The notes under the pieces are model-generated. The model saw only the letters and a list, made by a program, of their open reading frames with translations. It did not search any database and was not told the DNA's origin. Both the position numbers and the translations under genes were made by a program. Source: Emergomyces orientalis (taxonomy: Eukaryota; Ascomycota; Eurotiomycetes; Onygenales; Ajellomycetaceae). Taken from it: DNA of 64,000 bases. Of this stretch, positions 22,680 to 35,537 are shown one piece after another (the stretch's first letter is position 1; each line of letters starts with the position of its first letter). Location of the stretch: assembly GCA_002110485.1 (NCBI GenBank), contig MOWL01000088.1:496001-560000 (forward strand), written 5' to 3'.

Positions 22680-23673
22680 AAGCCCAGTCCAACGCCGTCT
22701 TTTTTTTTCCGCATCGACGTGTTTCCTCTCCCATCTCTCATTTCTCTCCCTGTCTTCTCATCTCGCTCGTTTTCTCCCTCTCTCCCGCCTCGTAATCCCC
22801 CTAGCTAAGTCGGTTGGCCTGTCTTCTCTCGTTGCTCTCTCTTCTTTTCATTTCAACTGGAGGCTATCCGACGTCTTCTTTTTCTTCCCACTTTTTACTG
22901 GGCTCTGCAACAGTCCCTAAACACGTTCCTTATTCCTCATTGATCCTTGTATTTCATCCCTCTTCTGCTTCTCTCGTTGCTGGTCACCTTTATCTTTGCT
23001 TTCTTTCATCCCCATTTTGTCTTCTTATTAGTTACATAGGTACTTACGGACGCAAGATTCCTCTTGAAACGGCTGCTGTTCAGATCCTACAAGGCAGAAT
23101 ATTCACTTCTCAGCCTTTAATTTTATTCTCAGAACGTCTATCTGCCCAGGTATAAAGCAAAATTACCCTCTGAATATGCTCCCTCCTCTTCCTATTTCCA
23201 TGCTCTCTGTCTGTTGGTGACCTTGGCTGACCCATAGTGACCCGCTTCTCAAAGTTCCAGAGCCTTATTAGTCAAACTTTCTACTTCTCTGTTGTTCCTC
23301 GCAAACTTTTACCTACCCCTGAAACCCTCGTACCTCTCCGCATTTTTTCGCTTTTCGAACCGCTCCCAGGATCTCCTCGACGTATTTCTTCCATTACTAC
23401 CTTTGACCGTTCCCCGTTAACCCCTTCGCCGGCCCCAATTGTGGTCCATACCGTCAAGAGACAGGCCTCTGGTGTTGCCTACTGCTGTTCGATGACTCTT
23501 GGGAAACACTGTCAACACGATATACCTTGGTTGGTGGTACCCGTGGGAATCTAGGACGCCTGGGGCTCGAAGTCGAATAAAGCTTTCGCCTTTGCGACTC
23601 TGCTGGGCTTCCCTGTACCGGTCTACCGACCGAATACCCGCACGTCCAACGTTGTCCACCTTCCCTTCGCAAA
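22680..23673 (+). promoter_or_regulatory. Pyrimidine-rich leader/promoter of the Msb1-like gene
   Basis: Roughly 1 kb before the ATG is rich in CTCT/TTTC tracts, notably 22685-22960 and 23160-23420, as in many ascomycete promoters and long 5' leaders of polarity genes. Several short open frames here (22633-22920, 22814-23155, 23237-23554) would be uORFs if transcribed; none resembles a protein family. The transcription start is not determinable. Confidence 0.45.
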
Positions 23674-26600
23674 ATGTCGTTCTTTTCGCGAGTTTTCCGC
23701 AGCAGAGATGCAAGTGGCTCCAAAAAACAAACAAAACAAAATGGCGTCAGTCAGGATGTTCCTCAAAAGCCTCAATGGACTGATGCTTTCCTCCGTACGG
23801 AGGTAAGCCCAGAAGAGATTCAAGAGCTGCTACATGGATGTACCATCGAGTTAAAATCTAGAGGTTTGTACAGATACCCTCCGTGGATGAAGGATACGAT
23901 TTACGTCTGTTAAAATGCTCACCTACATTGTTATCCAGGACTCGAGATTCCATTCCTCCTTCTTCCGTTTCGCCCCAGTTCAGACCCAAGTTCAGCAAGA
24001 ACCTTCATTCGACACTACTTCAACCCTCCTTCCGAGAGGCCAGCGCCATTTCGTGGAGAACATTTAATACAGGAGTTGCGGTTGACTGAGCCTATGGTGC
24101 GTGATATCCCCCGGATGTATGCGGACGAGAGAACTAATTTCGGACTTTTGAGTATATTTAGGTGCTCTGCAGCATTATGAAATGGTGTTGGAGTCGATTG
24201 CCAGGGGGGGTGGTAACTTGGGAGGCATACGAATTGTTCAAAGTGGGCGAACAAGGTCAGTACATATCCTCTATCTACAACGAACTTTGTTAAGGGCTTA
24301 ATGAAACTGACCTACCTTTACAGACTCCCAATTTGCCCGTGATGCTTTCTCAACTTTTATCCCTATAAGTGTCGAATCTGATTCTCGGACGAAAATTATC
24401 TTCGACTTCTTCGACCTCATGTCTGCTGTTGCAGCTCACGGAAAGTCCAATGGGTTTGGAGGCCGCAAGCTTTCGCGATATGCTGGTTGGTGGGCTTTCG
24501 AACATGTTGATACTGGGAATGGGTTTGAATCAAGTTATAAGAACTGGGCAAGGTAATAAGAAAAAGTTATGTTCCTACTATATCCGACGTGTTTTGCTTA
24601 CCAATTCCTTCTTTACATAGTGCGGCGGATGCCACAAGCCATTTATTTTTTGCTTACCTTCGTTCTCTATCTCCTGATTCCCTTCGCGGATCCAATGGCA
24701 TTTCTGCCCTTCCAATCTCGTTGCAAAGCCTTGTTCAGGCCACAGAGTATCCACCAGAAACCCCTGCCCTTCTTCAGACGGAATCAACCAAAGTGGTAAT
24801 GATTGTTGACACTGTTTCCCCGACACCATTCGCATTACTACGACGTGCCAAGAATTTCGAATATAGGGATAGCGATCATGCTCTACAGAAATTTTCGAAT
24901 TTTGAGGATCCCGTTAGAGCACTTACCGACGAGTGTCGTAGAGTGTTGCGATGCATATCTTCAACCAACCAGTCCAGTGCCACGGCATCCGAGGAAGGGC
25001 CAGGCCCTCTCCGCGATGCATCATGGTCAAGATTCGAAGACCTGGGTTTCACCGACACTATTGAAGAGGGAGATGGTGAGGAGGATGGGGACGGCACAGT
25101 GTCGAAACATACCGGACCACTGGGCCTGAGGTCGGCTCCCCACTCTCGCACTGCTGATCTTGGTCGACCGACCACACCTTCATGGGCTGATTTCCTCTCC
25201 TCTGGATTTACGGACGAAAATGAGCCAAGAAGCCGCCCCCCTTTCCTCCTTCCCCCTTCCCAAGTCCTCCCTCCCATTCAGACCGTACGCGGGCAAAGTT
25301 CCCAGTCTCATAAACGTTTATTTGACCAGGAATCATCCGTTGAACCGGGCGAACTCGCCAGCATAACCACTATGGACTTGGACGCGTCGTTCTGGTGGGT
25401 TTGGATCAGCAGCTTGTCAGGAGAAGAACCAATTCAGCGAAAAGCAGTTTTTGGACGGTGCGCTCTGATCGAAACGTCCATCTCAGGCGGGAAGTGGTTT
25501 GTGCTTGAGGAACAAGTGAAAGGAGCTGCTCCTGAACCGGAAGTTGGCGCATATATCGCTGAAAAGAAAAGTTTCTTCAGTTTCAGGACACGAAAGGGAA
25601 GATTAACGCGACGCAAATCTTCCGTGAAGAAGATGATCACCACGGAAGAGCCCTACCAGAGGGCCAACAGCACAACAGCAATGAGCAAGACAAGCATTGG
25701 TCCTGACCAGCATGCCAGAATCCAGGCTGCCGCTGCTGCTCTTCAGAGAAAGCACAGGGAACAAGAGCAGGAACAAGAGCATACATCAGAACGTCGTAAC
25801 AGGTCGGAAGACATGGGCCATGCAAAGAGCAACTCCGTGATGTCTATGCAGCCACTTGTTATGACTGAAGTCTCACAAGCGATGAAGTGGGCTAATAACT
25901 ACGATAAGAATGCCGTCCGAGCCGCATATCTTGGAAACAGTCTTGCTGGCACAGGTGCCCCTGCAGAGTCGCTGCAATTGCCAGCCAATGGTCACATCCA
26001 AACTGGTTCACTTAATTCGACCAGTCCCCTTCCGGATCGCGAAGAATCAGTTCCCCCAAAGGAACAGACGATTGCTTCCCGCCCCGCTGCCGAGCAATCC
26101 GATGTTTCTAAGAACACTGCATCAGACTTGCACCCCGTAGTCACTCCTGTAGCTGAACCTCCCGCCCCAACTTCCGTCGAGACAAAATCACCAGAAAGGA
26201 CCCGAGGAAAGAAGTCCATGGACTCTACGGAAGAGCCCAAGAAGCTGAAGAAGAAGACTGGAAACACGACGCTGAAGGGGATGTTTGGCAAGAAGGCGGA
26301 GAAACCAGAGCAGCCTCCCATGAAACCAACTGGAGTAGAGACGTCCGCTGTCGCTGCTGCTAGGGCTGCCCTTGAAGGTCGAACCGCACAAGCCGCAAAA
26401 ACATCGACCTTTTCACCAACCAAAGCCCCTGCTGCGCACCGCCTTTCTGGTCTTGGACGAAAGAAGACTGAAGAGTCGAACCCTTCGCATACAATGTCCA
26501 AGCCCACCACTCCACCTGCGGTTCGGGAGCCGAAATCAGTTGCACAGCCAGCAATCCAACCGGTCCCGGTCGCGACAGATTACGATGGCCCACCATGGAC

Positions 26601-27127
26601 TCGCAGGGATAGTGAATTCGATGCGCTTTCTCGAGTAGACACCAACGAAAAGGCCCAGGCTGATCGGGAATTTTCCTCCTTTGACCACCAGGCCCCATTC
26701 GTTGACCAGCCTGCGTTTGTTCCCGAGGACACTCCTATCAGGGACGAATTCCCCGAACGTGATGTTCCTGTCCAACACCCGGTTGCAAAACAAGCTGGAT
26801 CCCCTGTTAATGGCCATGGCCGCCCAGACCATTCATCATCCATGGATGAACCAATGCCAATACAGGACCGCTGGGCACAAATCCGGAAAAACGCCGCCGA
26901 ACGTGCTGTCCAGGTTGATGATCACCCATCAAGAAATCATGAGCCCGAGAAAACGGATGATGGTGAAACAAGTGGAGAGGAGAGTAAGTGACACCCTGCG
27001 GCAATTCAGTACTCTTGTCTAACTGGAGCTAATGATCTTTCCTTTTCGTTCTTTTTTAGCAATCGAATCTCGAGTTGCACGCATCAAGGCGCGTGTTGCC
27101 GAATTAACAGGCAATATGGAATCCTAG
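23674..27127 (+). CDS. Msb1/Mug8-family polarity and morphogenesis protein
   Basis: Six exons: 23674-23863, 23939-24096, 24162-24255, 24324-24552, 24621-26983, 27060-27127, giving 1033 aa. The N-terminal half carries the Msb1/Mug8 domain: it opens MSFFSRVFRSRD; residues about 45-70 have SPEEIQELLHGCTIELKSR then IPFLLLPFRPSSDPSSARTF; then KWCWSRLPGGVVTWEAYELF, DAFSTFIPISVES and the RKLSRYAGWWAFE block with HLFFAYLRSLSP after the fourth intron. After about residue 500 the chain is low-complexity, Ser/Pro/Lys/Glu-rich with basic patches, and ends in a short helix (ESRVARIKARVAELTGNMES). In yeast, Msb1 assists Cdc42/Rho1 signalling at sites of polarised growth; a bud-tip or hyphal-tip scaffold role is inferred. 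The ATG is the first in frame after the CT-rich leader. Confidence 0.93.
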
Positions 27128-29027
27128 GCCATTTTTGCTCAACGATGTTACACGGTTGTCATGCGTTTTGCTTCCAACGTCACATACGACGAAGCTCCCT
27201 TTCAATAACTTCAAATATTTTCTTTTCCTTTCCGATTTCTCTTTTGTTTCCTTCTACATTTTCTATACCCCTTTCTTTTTCGATATATGCCTCGTAACAC
27301 TATTCCCTGGTAAACTGATATTTTTGACAAATTTTCTCCGAAATTTCACGTTCGAAATTCCAGAGTTCCTTGTGTTATCCACATGTTCTTCCCTTCCCCG
27401 ATTTTTCCATCAGTATTAGTGCGAAATTTATTCCCACTCAAATGTGTTAACTCTCTCTCCAAGAACCTTTGGATCCGTCCCTTTTGTCATTTTCTTTTTT
27501 TGAAGTTTACTACCACATATTTTCCATCAAGATTACCCAATTTAGTTTTACTCCTGTTGTAATGTTTTCTGTTATTTTGCCCTCGTGGCCTTACTTTTTT
27601 TTCTTCTTATTTTTTCCCCTCTCTCCCTGCTCTCTCCCGCCAGATTATACCTCCCTGCTCTCTCCTTGATAAGTCCCTTCAGATTCGTGTCTTCAGTCTT
27701 ACTATTTTAGTCCTTTGTCTTCCTTTTCTCCCCTTCCTCTTTCTTGAATATATGCCTATTTTCAGTATCCCAGCAAACCAGAGCTAGGAGAGCGCAAAAC
27801 GTTTGTAATTGGATGGATATAAACTCCGAAACACACTCTATTTATTCAAGGGTCAAGGGGAGGGAGTGCGACTTGTTACCAGTACACAACAGAACAAAAA
27901 TCAATATGTTTCATTAGCCAAGTTTCCTTCCCTCTCCAAAAATAAAAACAAAGTATATACCCCCATTCTACCTTTCGACGAGAAAGAGAAGTTCTTGTTT
28001 ATTTCATAATTTATCAAAAATGCGAGGCCCCGAAACCAGATTTATTTTATACCTATTTATTCCTGCGCATCTCGCTTTCCTTGCTTTTTTTTTTCTCCTG
28101 CCTTTTTTGGTTTTAGTACTTTATTTCAAAGTATTGTCCTTTTTCTTTTTTTTCTTGTCTCAGCTTCTCTCAATCCATACATACTTCTTCAAATATCATA
28201 TCAGTTTTTGCTACTGATGCTACTGCTGTTGCCTACCAGTCTTTCTTTAGTCCCCGCTTTTCCTTACTTCCTAACTCCGTCATGTACTCTGTGAGTGTCA
28301 ATTGATACTTTGGCTATTAATGTTCATTATTATTTTCTCTCCTCAATCTCAAGCGTGTACCTATCATTCTGAATCGGGCTTGTGTTTTACCCGCTTGGTA
28401 TTTCTCCTTTCTTTTATTTTTTTCGCAGAGAACTGTATTTCCTGCTCCTATTTCTGTTCCACAATCTCGTTGCGAATCGAATCGGAATTGGAACAAATGG
28501 TTTTGCCCTGGATAAAAACATATAAATGTTAGAAGCATGCATCCTTGATGTTTGCTTGATTCTGCTTACTCTTCTTCTCCCTCGGTTCTCTCATTGTCTC
28601 ATGTCCTTTTACATAAATACCTGCCAGTTCGCTTGATACCCGGTCTAGCATATTTATAAATGTAAAGCTTCCATTCTACTCCCTTGTGCGCGTATAGCAG
28701 AGAAGCAAGGTTTGATTGGATATTGCTTGAACGCTGGGTACATACATAATCAAGTCCCGATTAATTAATTATCAACGAGATGCAGGAATTAAAAAATCAT
28801 AATCGAAGGAAAATCAGATAGAATGAATGATGGTATCAAGAGTTTTATCTCTTTGTTGCGTTCCTCTGTAACTTCTTCCACGAGGAAATTCTATCGCAGG
28901 TAAGCTGGTTACTGAAGTACTGCCCCCAAATCACAGCACTACACCCCCCTGGGGCCTTCTTCCATCCCGGTTAACCCATCCCCTATCCAAATAGCTCATG
29001 ACACGACGAGCAACAAGAAAACTGCCT
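27128..29027. other. T/C-rich 3' region between converging genes
   Basis: After the Msb1-like stop the plus strand is T-rich for about 1.5 kb (27180-27760 and 28050-28240 especially). It holds the 3' ends of two converging genes, the Msb1-like gene and the DUF3602 gene. Open frames here are Phe/Ser/Leu-rich products of composition; I see no gene. Confidence 0.55.
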
Positions 29028-29828
29028 TTATTTCTTTCCCAGGAACTTATTCTTCAATTTATCAACAAGTTTCGTGACCGCATGTTTCGTTCCCTCTTCT
29101 TTTACCCTCTCATTCTCGTCACCATTCCTATTAGATTCTTGGGTATGGATGTTTCCTTGGCCACCGCGCTATATAGAGAGCAACGCACAATGAAGAAGAG
29201 CAGGTTAGAATTTTTGTTCCAAGAAATCTTCGGCTCTTCTTCATTCCATTCATTATACAATGAGTGCAGGATGGGGGAATACGGAAAACATACCCCAGTA
29301 TGATAATCGCCATCTTGAGATGGGCGAATTGCGAGCTCTGGAATGATATCGGTGTCATGCGCCTGTGTCGAAGTTGGTCGGACACCTGGGGAACCAAAGT
29401 TGCCCGCTCCGCCGCGCTTATATGGGCAAAAAGGAGAAAGTTAATTAAGCCGCGGAAATGTCATGGTCGAGAACTGAAATTTGACAATTATATTAGGGAA
29501 GCGGGGAAATTGCTATTAAAAAAAAAAACCTCACATACACCAGCAGAATAAGCTCCATCACCCTGATCACCTTCGGGGCCCTGTCGGATGATCTCGGCGT
29601 CCACATATCTGGCTGGGATGTTAGACAATGCGCGTTTTCCAGGATCACTCCCAGAAGGATTGCAATGAAGACTAAACGCTAGATATTGTTCTGCATACGG
29701 TGTAGAATCTGCATTGATATTTCCCTGGCCTACGTATCCAAGCGGTCAAAGAAATGTCTAAGATGCCTTTCATAATTCTAGGGCACCATACCTCCTCGGC
29801 CGTGAGAAACAACTGGCGGTCCGCTCAT
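29028..29828 (-). CDS. DUF3602 (Par32-like) protein with three GRGG motifs
   Basis: Four exons: 29828-29792, 29729-29539, 29416-29294, 29168-29028, in phase, 163 aa. The exons are short, so the gene does not appear as one long frame, but the joined product is unmistakable: MSGPPVVSHGRGGQGNI, a middle DAEIIRQGPEGDQGDGAYSAG, then RGGAGNFGSPGV, a third RGGQGNIHTQ, and a lysine-rich tail (LVDKLKNKFLGKK). Repeated GRGGxGN motifs and the EI-R-G-GDQGDGAYS block define the DUF3602 family. Yeast Par32 is a TORC1-responsive phosphoprotein that inhibits Mep ammonium transporters; most fungal members are uncharacterised, so a nutrient-signalling role is only inferred. All three introns interrupt the GRGG motifs. 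It converges with the Msb1-like gene. Confidence 0.87.
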
Positions 29829-31198
29829 ATTCGGTTTTATCAGACTTGATAGTTTGAACCACTACTTTTGTGATTAGCGAATTCCTTTTGTATGTCCACA
29901 GCACGTCATATGAGTCAAAAAGGAAAAAGGATGGTGTGCGTGGAAAGGTGAAATATTAAAGAGTATGTTTTACCGTGTTACCGCTTCTCGCAATTTTATG
30001 ATTCACCCGCGAAAAAAGGAGGGGAATAATTTTTTATAAAGAGATACACCCAACTCGTCCACCCTACTGAGCCTGATATGTTGATAGTGGATTCCGCGAC
30101 GTAACTTCAACAAAAGATAATGTCTCGAGTAAAGGAGAGTATTTTATTATTGCTTTCCCACCCAGTAAAAGGTGTATTGTTCGTAGTGGCCAAGGAAAAC
30201 GGAGGTATGAAGTGGGAAGCTTTGAGGGGAGGTTATGAGCGCGACAAAGGACAGGACGAGGGCGGCAAATTGCAAGCCACAACTTAATTCAGTGATACAG
30301 CAAAGATAGATTTAGATAAGGTTCGTGGCACCCAGCAGAGGAAATGGCGATTGCGATAGTGGCATTAACAGCAGGGTGGGGCCCAGAACAGATCCTGATA
30401 AATGCTGCTAGGGCATGCTGAAACCCATGGCCCGCCAAATTAACTTGTCCCTATTAGCCGATCATTATGGAGCGAAGATAGAAACGGAAGGTGCAAAAGC
30501 TTAGAAATGGCGAAGATAGCATTCGAATGCGAAATCGATGTTGATTCACTCCCTTTGCTGATAACAACTGGCGAGATTGCATTCCTGGGCTGGCCAGGAG
30601 ATAAGATAAGAACCCCTTTTCTCAGCCAACCAGAGCGCCCGCGGACCATTAGCTATCACATAGATTTTCCACATCCAACTACCGCCTGGGCAGACCTGGA
30701 TATCACCAATTCAGCATATCAAGGCCATTCACTGCCGCTGGGGCAGGATAGCCTTATTGGAGAACACCCAGGAAAGAAATAGTTGTGCTGATGAGATAGA
30801 TCCATTCCTGGACCGAGGTCGGGGGAAAGAGAAGAAAGTCGAAGAGTGGAGCAACTAGTGTTAAGTTTAATCCAATCTCAGTCTTGGCATGTATTGGTTT
30901 GCAAGGTAATCGAAATCGATTGTTCTGTAGTTCTCAACGATGTTTTGATAGATAACTCATTCTGAAGGAGGAACAAATTCCTCGCGTGTCGAAAGAGTTC
31001 ATCCGATATTTCTGCTTGCGGCAATGAAATAACAGCGGTCGTTTGGGATGATCCTCCAGAACCCCGCAGACAGGGGCCTTCGGCTCAGCTGAATCGTTCT
31101 TGTGGTACTCCGTATATACTATATATATCGGCTATTCCTAATCTAACGTCAGTCAGACACCTCCGTCGCTCAGCTCCCAAATATCAACATTCAGCAAA
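29829..31198. other. Divergent intergenic region (DUF3602 gene and FAH-family gene)
   Basis: About 1.4 kb between starts on opposite strands. No supported gene; a 91-codon frame at 30507-30782 (+) has no domain. A GTACTCCGTA decamer at 31105-31114 is followed at once by the AT-rich run TATACTATATATAT, which may supply the core promoter of the FAH gene. Confidence 0.5.
31112..31128 (+). promoter_or_regulatory. Possible TATA element of the FAH-family gene
   Basis: A TATATACTATATATAT stretch lies about 70-90 nt before the ATG at 31199, a plausible TATA spacing. It overlaps a GTACTCCGTA decamer. The call rests on position and composition only. Confidence 0.35.
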
Positions 31199-32348
31199 AT
31201 GGCGCCCAACTGGACACATCTTATCCGATTCATTGCCGAAGAGGATGGTCAAATTCATCATGGTAACGTCGATATCAGCAAATATCCTGACGTCGGGCTT
31301 GCTTTTTTGAACGCTGAAAGGATCGAAGTCCAATTGATACATGGCTCCCTCTTCGACGGGTTGACAACAGACAAGACCTTCCACGTTGCTACTGTAGGTT
31401 CTCTTTGTTTACATATATACATACATATATCCTAGAGACAACATAGTACGTTTATAGTTCCCTGACCGCCTTCTTTTTACCCATAGCTTCTTTCGCCAAT
31501 TGGAATAGAAGATGTTCCTATAATCCGATGTTTGGGACTCAACTACCGTGACCATGCACGAGAAGCCAACATGAGTATTCCGGATGTTCCAGTTCTGTTT
31601 ATCAAACCACGAACGGCAATAAACGGCCCACATCCAGCCAAGATTAATGTGCCGAGAATCGCACAAGACAATTCCAGCGATTATGAGGCGGAACTAGCTG
31701 TCATCTTAGGGAGGTCTGGTCGAGATATTCCGGAATCACAGGCTATGGACTATGTCCTGGGTTATACATGCGGCAATGATGTCAGCGCTCGCGCGCAACA
31801 GTTCAAAAATAGCCAATGGTGTTTCTCTAAAGGTTGGGCTATGTTCTCGGATGATAAATGATATGAATATATGAAGTTCCCCAAGTCCTTAAAAATAATC
31901 AATCTGTTGGACCTGACCCCGCACATTAATTAGGTTTTGATGGCGCATGTCCGCTTGGCCCCGTCCTGGTATCTCCGTCCGTAATTCCGGACCCGCCCAA
32001 GCTGCAGATCCAGGCGATCCATAATGGACAAGTTGTTCAAGATTCAAATACCAGGTACGGAGAAAAGATCACTAGTTCATACCATCTGCTGCTCGATTCA
32101 ATGACTGACAAATGCTCACTTTTCAAACCTATGTTCCTTTTCATAGCAAGCTGATTTTTAGTATCGCTCAAGCCATTTCGTTCCTTTCACAAGGCACTAC
32201 CCTTGAAAGAGGAACGGTGATAATGACAGGCACTGGGCCAGGAATTGGGGCGATGCGCAATCCCAAGATCTTTTTGAATCATGATGATGATATACGAGTT
32301 AAGATCGAAAATATTGGGACTCTCGTGAACAAAGTTTACTACGAGTGA
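31199..32348 (+). CDS. Fumarylacetoacetate hydrolase (FAH)-family enzyme
   Basis: Four exons: 31199-31393, 31487-31832, 31934-32054, 32147-32348, giving 287 aa. The core follows the FAHD1/FAHD2 pattern: CLGLNYRDHAREANM, LFIKPRTAINGP, DYEAELAVILGRSGR carrying the paired metal-binding acidic residues (DYEAE), YTCGNDVSAR with the next acidic ligand, then TGTGPGIGAMRNP near the end. FAH-fold enzymes use Mg2+ or Mn2+ to hydrolyse or decarboxylate 2-oxo dicarboxylic compounds such as acylpyruvates, often the last step of aromatic-ring catabolism. The short N-terminal extension (about 65 aa before the core) is usual for fungal members. It precedes a TfdB-like monooxygenase on the same strand and a monocarboxylate-type transporter. 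The exact substrate cannot be read from sequence. Confidence 0.92.
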
Positions 32349-33493
32349 GCTACATCTCAATTTCTGCTGTACGTGCAAGGAACTAGTTGTAATTGGATAA
32401 CATAGAGACTGTTAGCTCTTTGAACAATATCGCAAACAGATAGATCCCTTTTAAACATTTGATTTAGTCCATGCACCTCCTATACCATCCAGACTGCTGA
32501 AAACCTAATTTGTTTAAATTCCCTCACATCATTCGATCAGGAATTACAGATACAATCGTTGTACAAATTTGAAAAGACAGGTCTTTTTGACATCCAAGAT
32601 TGTATTCGCGCTGTGAAAACGAATTAATGTCATCAGGTTAATTAAAATATATTAACCACGCTGCAGTACGGAGCACGTTTAGCGTTCATTCGATTTTAGG
32701 GGCTCCCCCTTTGCAGTCTTTAGGTTAACCAATGGTGGTTCGGTTAAAATGCAGAAGAAATTGTGGCACTGACCGCCGAAGAGGGCATCTTATCCCCTGG
32801 GGTAACTGCGAAACTGCCTGCGTTGGACTAGACGGAAGGATCGGCTGATCATCGTTCCCCAGCTCTTAACTGGCTACTGGCCAGGGAAAGGAGTGAACTA
32901 AGAATTAATTGCAGCTTAGTTCCAACATAAGCGTCCCATCAGATACGCTTCAGATGCTATTTTTTCTCCACGGCGTGTTTGATCGTTGAGGCAGGTTGGT
33001 CAGTCTACCTCGAGCACCATTATTAAAGGAATTTATGTTCGGGAAAAACAACGGAACAGCAATTAATTGTTAGGGCTTACGGCTTATGCCAAGAGACCGT
33101 GAGAATGAACGACGGAGATTTCTTTTGTTCCAGATGCAGCCAATGATTGACGGCAAAACTGAAGCAACATTGCTGGGCTTGGGGAAAGATAAGCCATCAG
33201 CAAGCATGGAAGACGAAGCCTAGTAATTTTAGGAGGGCTGACGACCACATCAAAACTATAGCCCCATACTCCCTGTTCCTGAGCTCGCGATAATGGCGAC
33301 ATCAGCCCGTAAACTATGGTAGAGCCAGAGGTATATAAGAAGGGCAACCAGTTTCACATATCAGTTCAACCATTGCTATTGCTTGTGGGATGTGTTCTTA
33401 CATTCACTGCAGTCTTCACTTGAATAACAGTGCGGTATCGAGATTGTTCTTTTGTCACAGAGAAACCAAGTGTTAGAACGCTTCAACAATAAC
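32349..33493 (+). other. Intergenic, promoter of the FAD monooxygenase
   Basis: About 1.1 kb with no supported gene. An 87-codon minus-strand frame at 33084-33347 has no recognisable features. The stretch 32480-32660 is AT-rich. Confidence 0.5.
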
Positions 33494-35537
33494 ATGGAAG
33501 GTGCACATGGTTTCACTGCTTACCAACGCCATTCCATGAGGGATGGCGTAGTCGACGCAGATTTCCTGGTGGTGGGAGCAGGGCCCGCAGGGGCAACTTT
33601 GGCTTGCTTCCTCAGTGCTTATGGTACGTCTTGAAACATGCATCGCAAAAGTGATTTCACTTTTCGCGCATCTATATCAAAAATCGACTAACAATGTGAA
33701 GGGTTCGAGGGTATAATGGTCAGTTCCGCTCCAGGAACAGCTGATACTCCAAGGGCGCATATTACAAACATGGCCACGCTCGGTGTGTTATCCCAAACGG
33801 ATCCAGGGGCTGGGGAGACACAGAAGCTAACACACCCCATTCATGGCTAGAATGTCTACGAGACATTGGTTTGGACCAAGAAGTGACCAAGGTAGCGGTA
33901 AAGAACGACATGTGTATGCTCCATAACAGATGGTGTCATAGCATGGCTGGCGAAGAGTATGCGCGAATTTATTCATGGGGCAATGATCCGAGAAGAAAGG
34001 TGTGGTTTATTCTCTCTCCATTTCTGTCAGCAACTTGCCGGGATTTGACTAACTGTGAGTCCAGGGCGAGTATGAAATGGCAAGTCCGTGTAGGCCTGTC
34101 GATCTCCCACAAACATTGCTGGAACCAATCCTGATCCGGCATGCCACTTCAAAAGGTTTCAAAGTGAGATTTGATACGAAATTGCTGTCTTTCATAGAGA
34201 ACCGGGAAACAGGCCTGATTACTGCAACAGTGCAAGACAGGGTATCGAGGCAGGAATATCAAATTCGTTCCAAGTACTTATTTGGGGCAGATGGAGCTCG
34301 TAGCCAGGTTGTGAAGCAACTAAATCTTCCCTTGAATATAAAACCTGGCCAAGGGCTTGCGATTAATGTGTTGGTTAAGGCCGACCTCTCGCATCTGCTT
34401 GAGCATAGAAATGGAAACCTTCACTGGGTGATGCAGCCCGATTGCGAACACCCAGATTTCGGCTGGATGGGCGTTGTACGTATGGTAAAGCCATGGAACG
34501 AATGGATGTTCATCCTTTTCACGAGCCGCAATTGCGACCCGGATATAAATCCATCAAAAGAGCAGTACATGCAGCGAGTACGGGAGTTCATTGGAGATGA
34601 CACGCCAGCCGAGATTCTCGATGTTTCCAAGTGGTTTATTAATGAGATTGTAGCGGAAAAATACTCCCACGGGAACGTTTTTTGCCTGGGTGATGCTGTC
34701 CATCGCCACCCACCCTTCAATGGGCTGGGATCAAACACTAGTATCCAAGATGCCTTCAACCTGGCCTGGAAAATTGCCTATGTCCATAAGGGCCTTGCAT
34801 CGCCCTCCCTGCTCGATAGTTATTCGATAGAGAGGCAGCCTGTTGGTCAATCTGTCATAACTCGTGCCAACGACGCTTTCCGCGAACATTTTCGTGTGTG
34901 GGGCGCGCTGGGTACCCTTCCGGACGAGGTAGAGGCTAGGAGAGAGATACTTCAGCGATTGTCAAGCACAGCTCCAGAAGGGCGTGAAGCCCGTCGTGAG
35001 TTCCAAGAAGCAATCAGTTACACATGTCATGAATTCCATGGTTTGGGAATCGAGATGGGCCAGAATTATGCAGGGTCAGGGATCTATAACGCCGATGAGC
35101 CGCACCCATACCGGAAAACAGGGCGTGCTGCGGAAGACGAAATCCTCTATCACGAACCCAGCACATATCCTGGATGTCGGCTTCCTCATGTCTGGCTTAA
35201 CAGTGCCGTCCCAGGAAAGCCTGTATCGACGATTGATCTGGCTGGCCATCGTGCATTCACCCTCTTCACCGGGATCGGCGGCGATTTCTGGAAACCAGCA
35301 GCTGAAAAGGTCTCTCAGAATTTGAGAGTCCCAGTGAATGTATACTCCGTTGGGTTCCGAGCGGACTGGGAGGATATGTACTTTGAGTGGGAGAGTCTCA
35401 GAGGGGTTGAGGAATCCGGTGCTATCCTTGTGCGCCCTGATCGGTTTGTGGCTTGGAGAGCACAGGAGAGCTTGGCTACCGTGGGTGAGTGTGAGTCTAA
35501 GTTGATGGATGTGATGAAGTCCATTCTTGGATATTAG
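33494..35537 (+). CDS. FAD-dependent aromatic monooxygenase, TfdB/phenol-hydroxylase-like
   Basis: Four exons: 33494-33623, 33702-33782, 33851-33999, 34065-35537, giving 610 aa. Class A flavoprotein hydroxylase signatures are complete: FLVVGAGPAGATLACFL (GxGxxG, near residue 25), YLFGADGARSQVV (DG motif), and FCLGDAVHRHPPFNGLGSNT with SIQDAFNLAWK (GD motif). Segments such as SMAGEEYARIYSWGNDPRR and SPCRPVDLPQTLLEPILIR resemble 2,4-dichlorophenol 6-monooxygenase (TfdB) more than salicylate-hydroxylase types. The last 150 or so residues match the thioredoxin-like C-terminal domain position of phenol hydroxylases. It should use NAD(P)H and O2 to hydroxylate a phenolic ring in the cytosol. With the FAH enzyme and MFS transporter it forms a probable catabolic cluster. 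The ATG at 33494 is the first usable in-frame start. Confidence 0.92.

Noticed and set aside
25992..26510. 172-codon frame antisense to the Msb1-like gene
   Set aside because: Shadow of a low-complexity Ser/Pro/Lys-rich coding exon.
24589..26991. Starting the Msb1-like protein inside this frame as an 800-aa product
   Set aside because: Four upstream exons encode the conserved Msb1/Mug8 N-terminal domain and splice in phase, so the gene starts at 23674.
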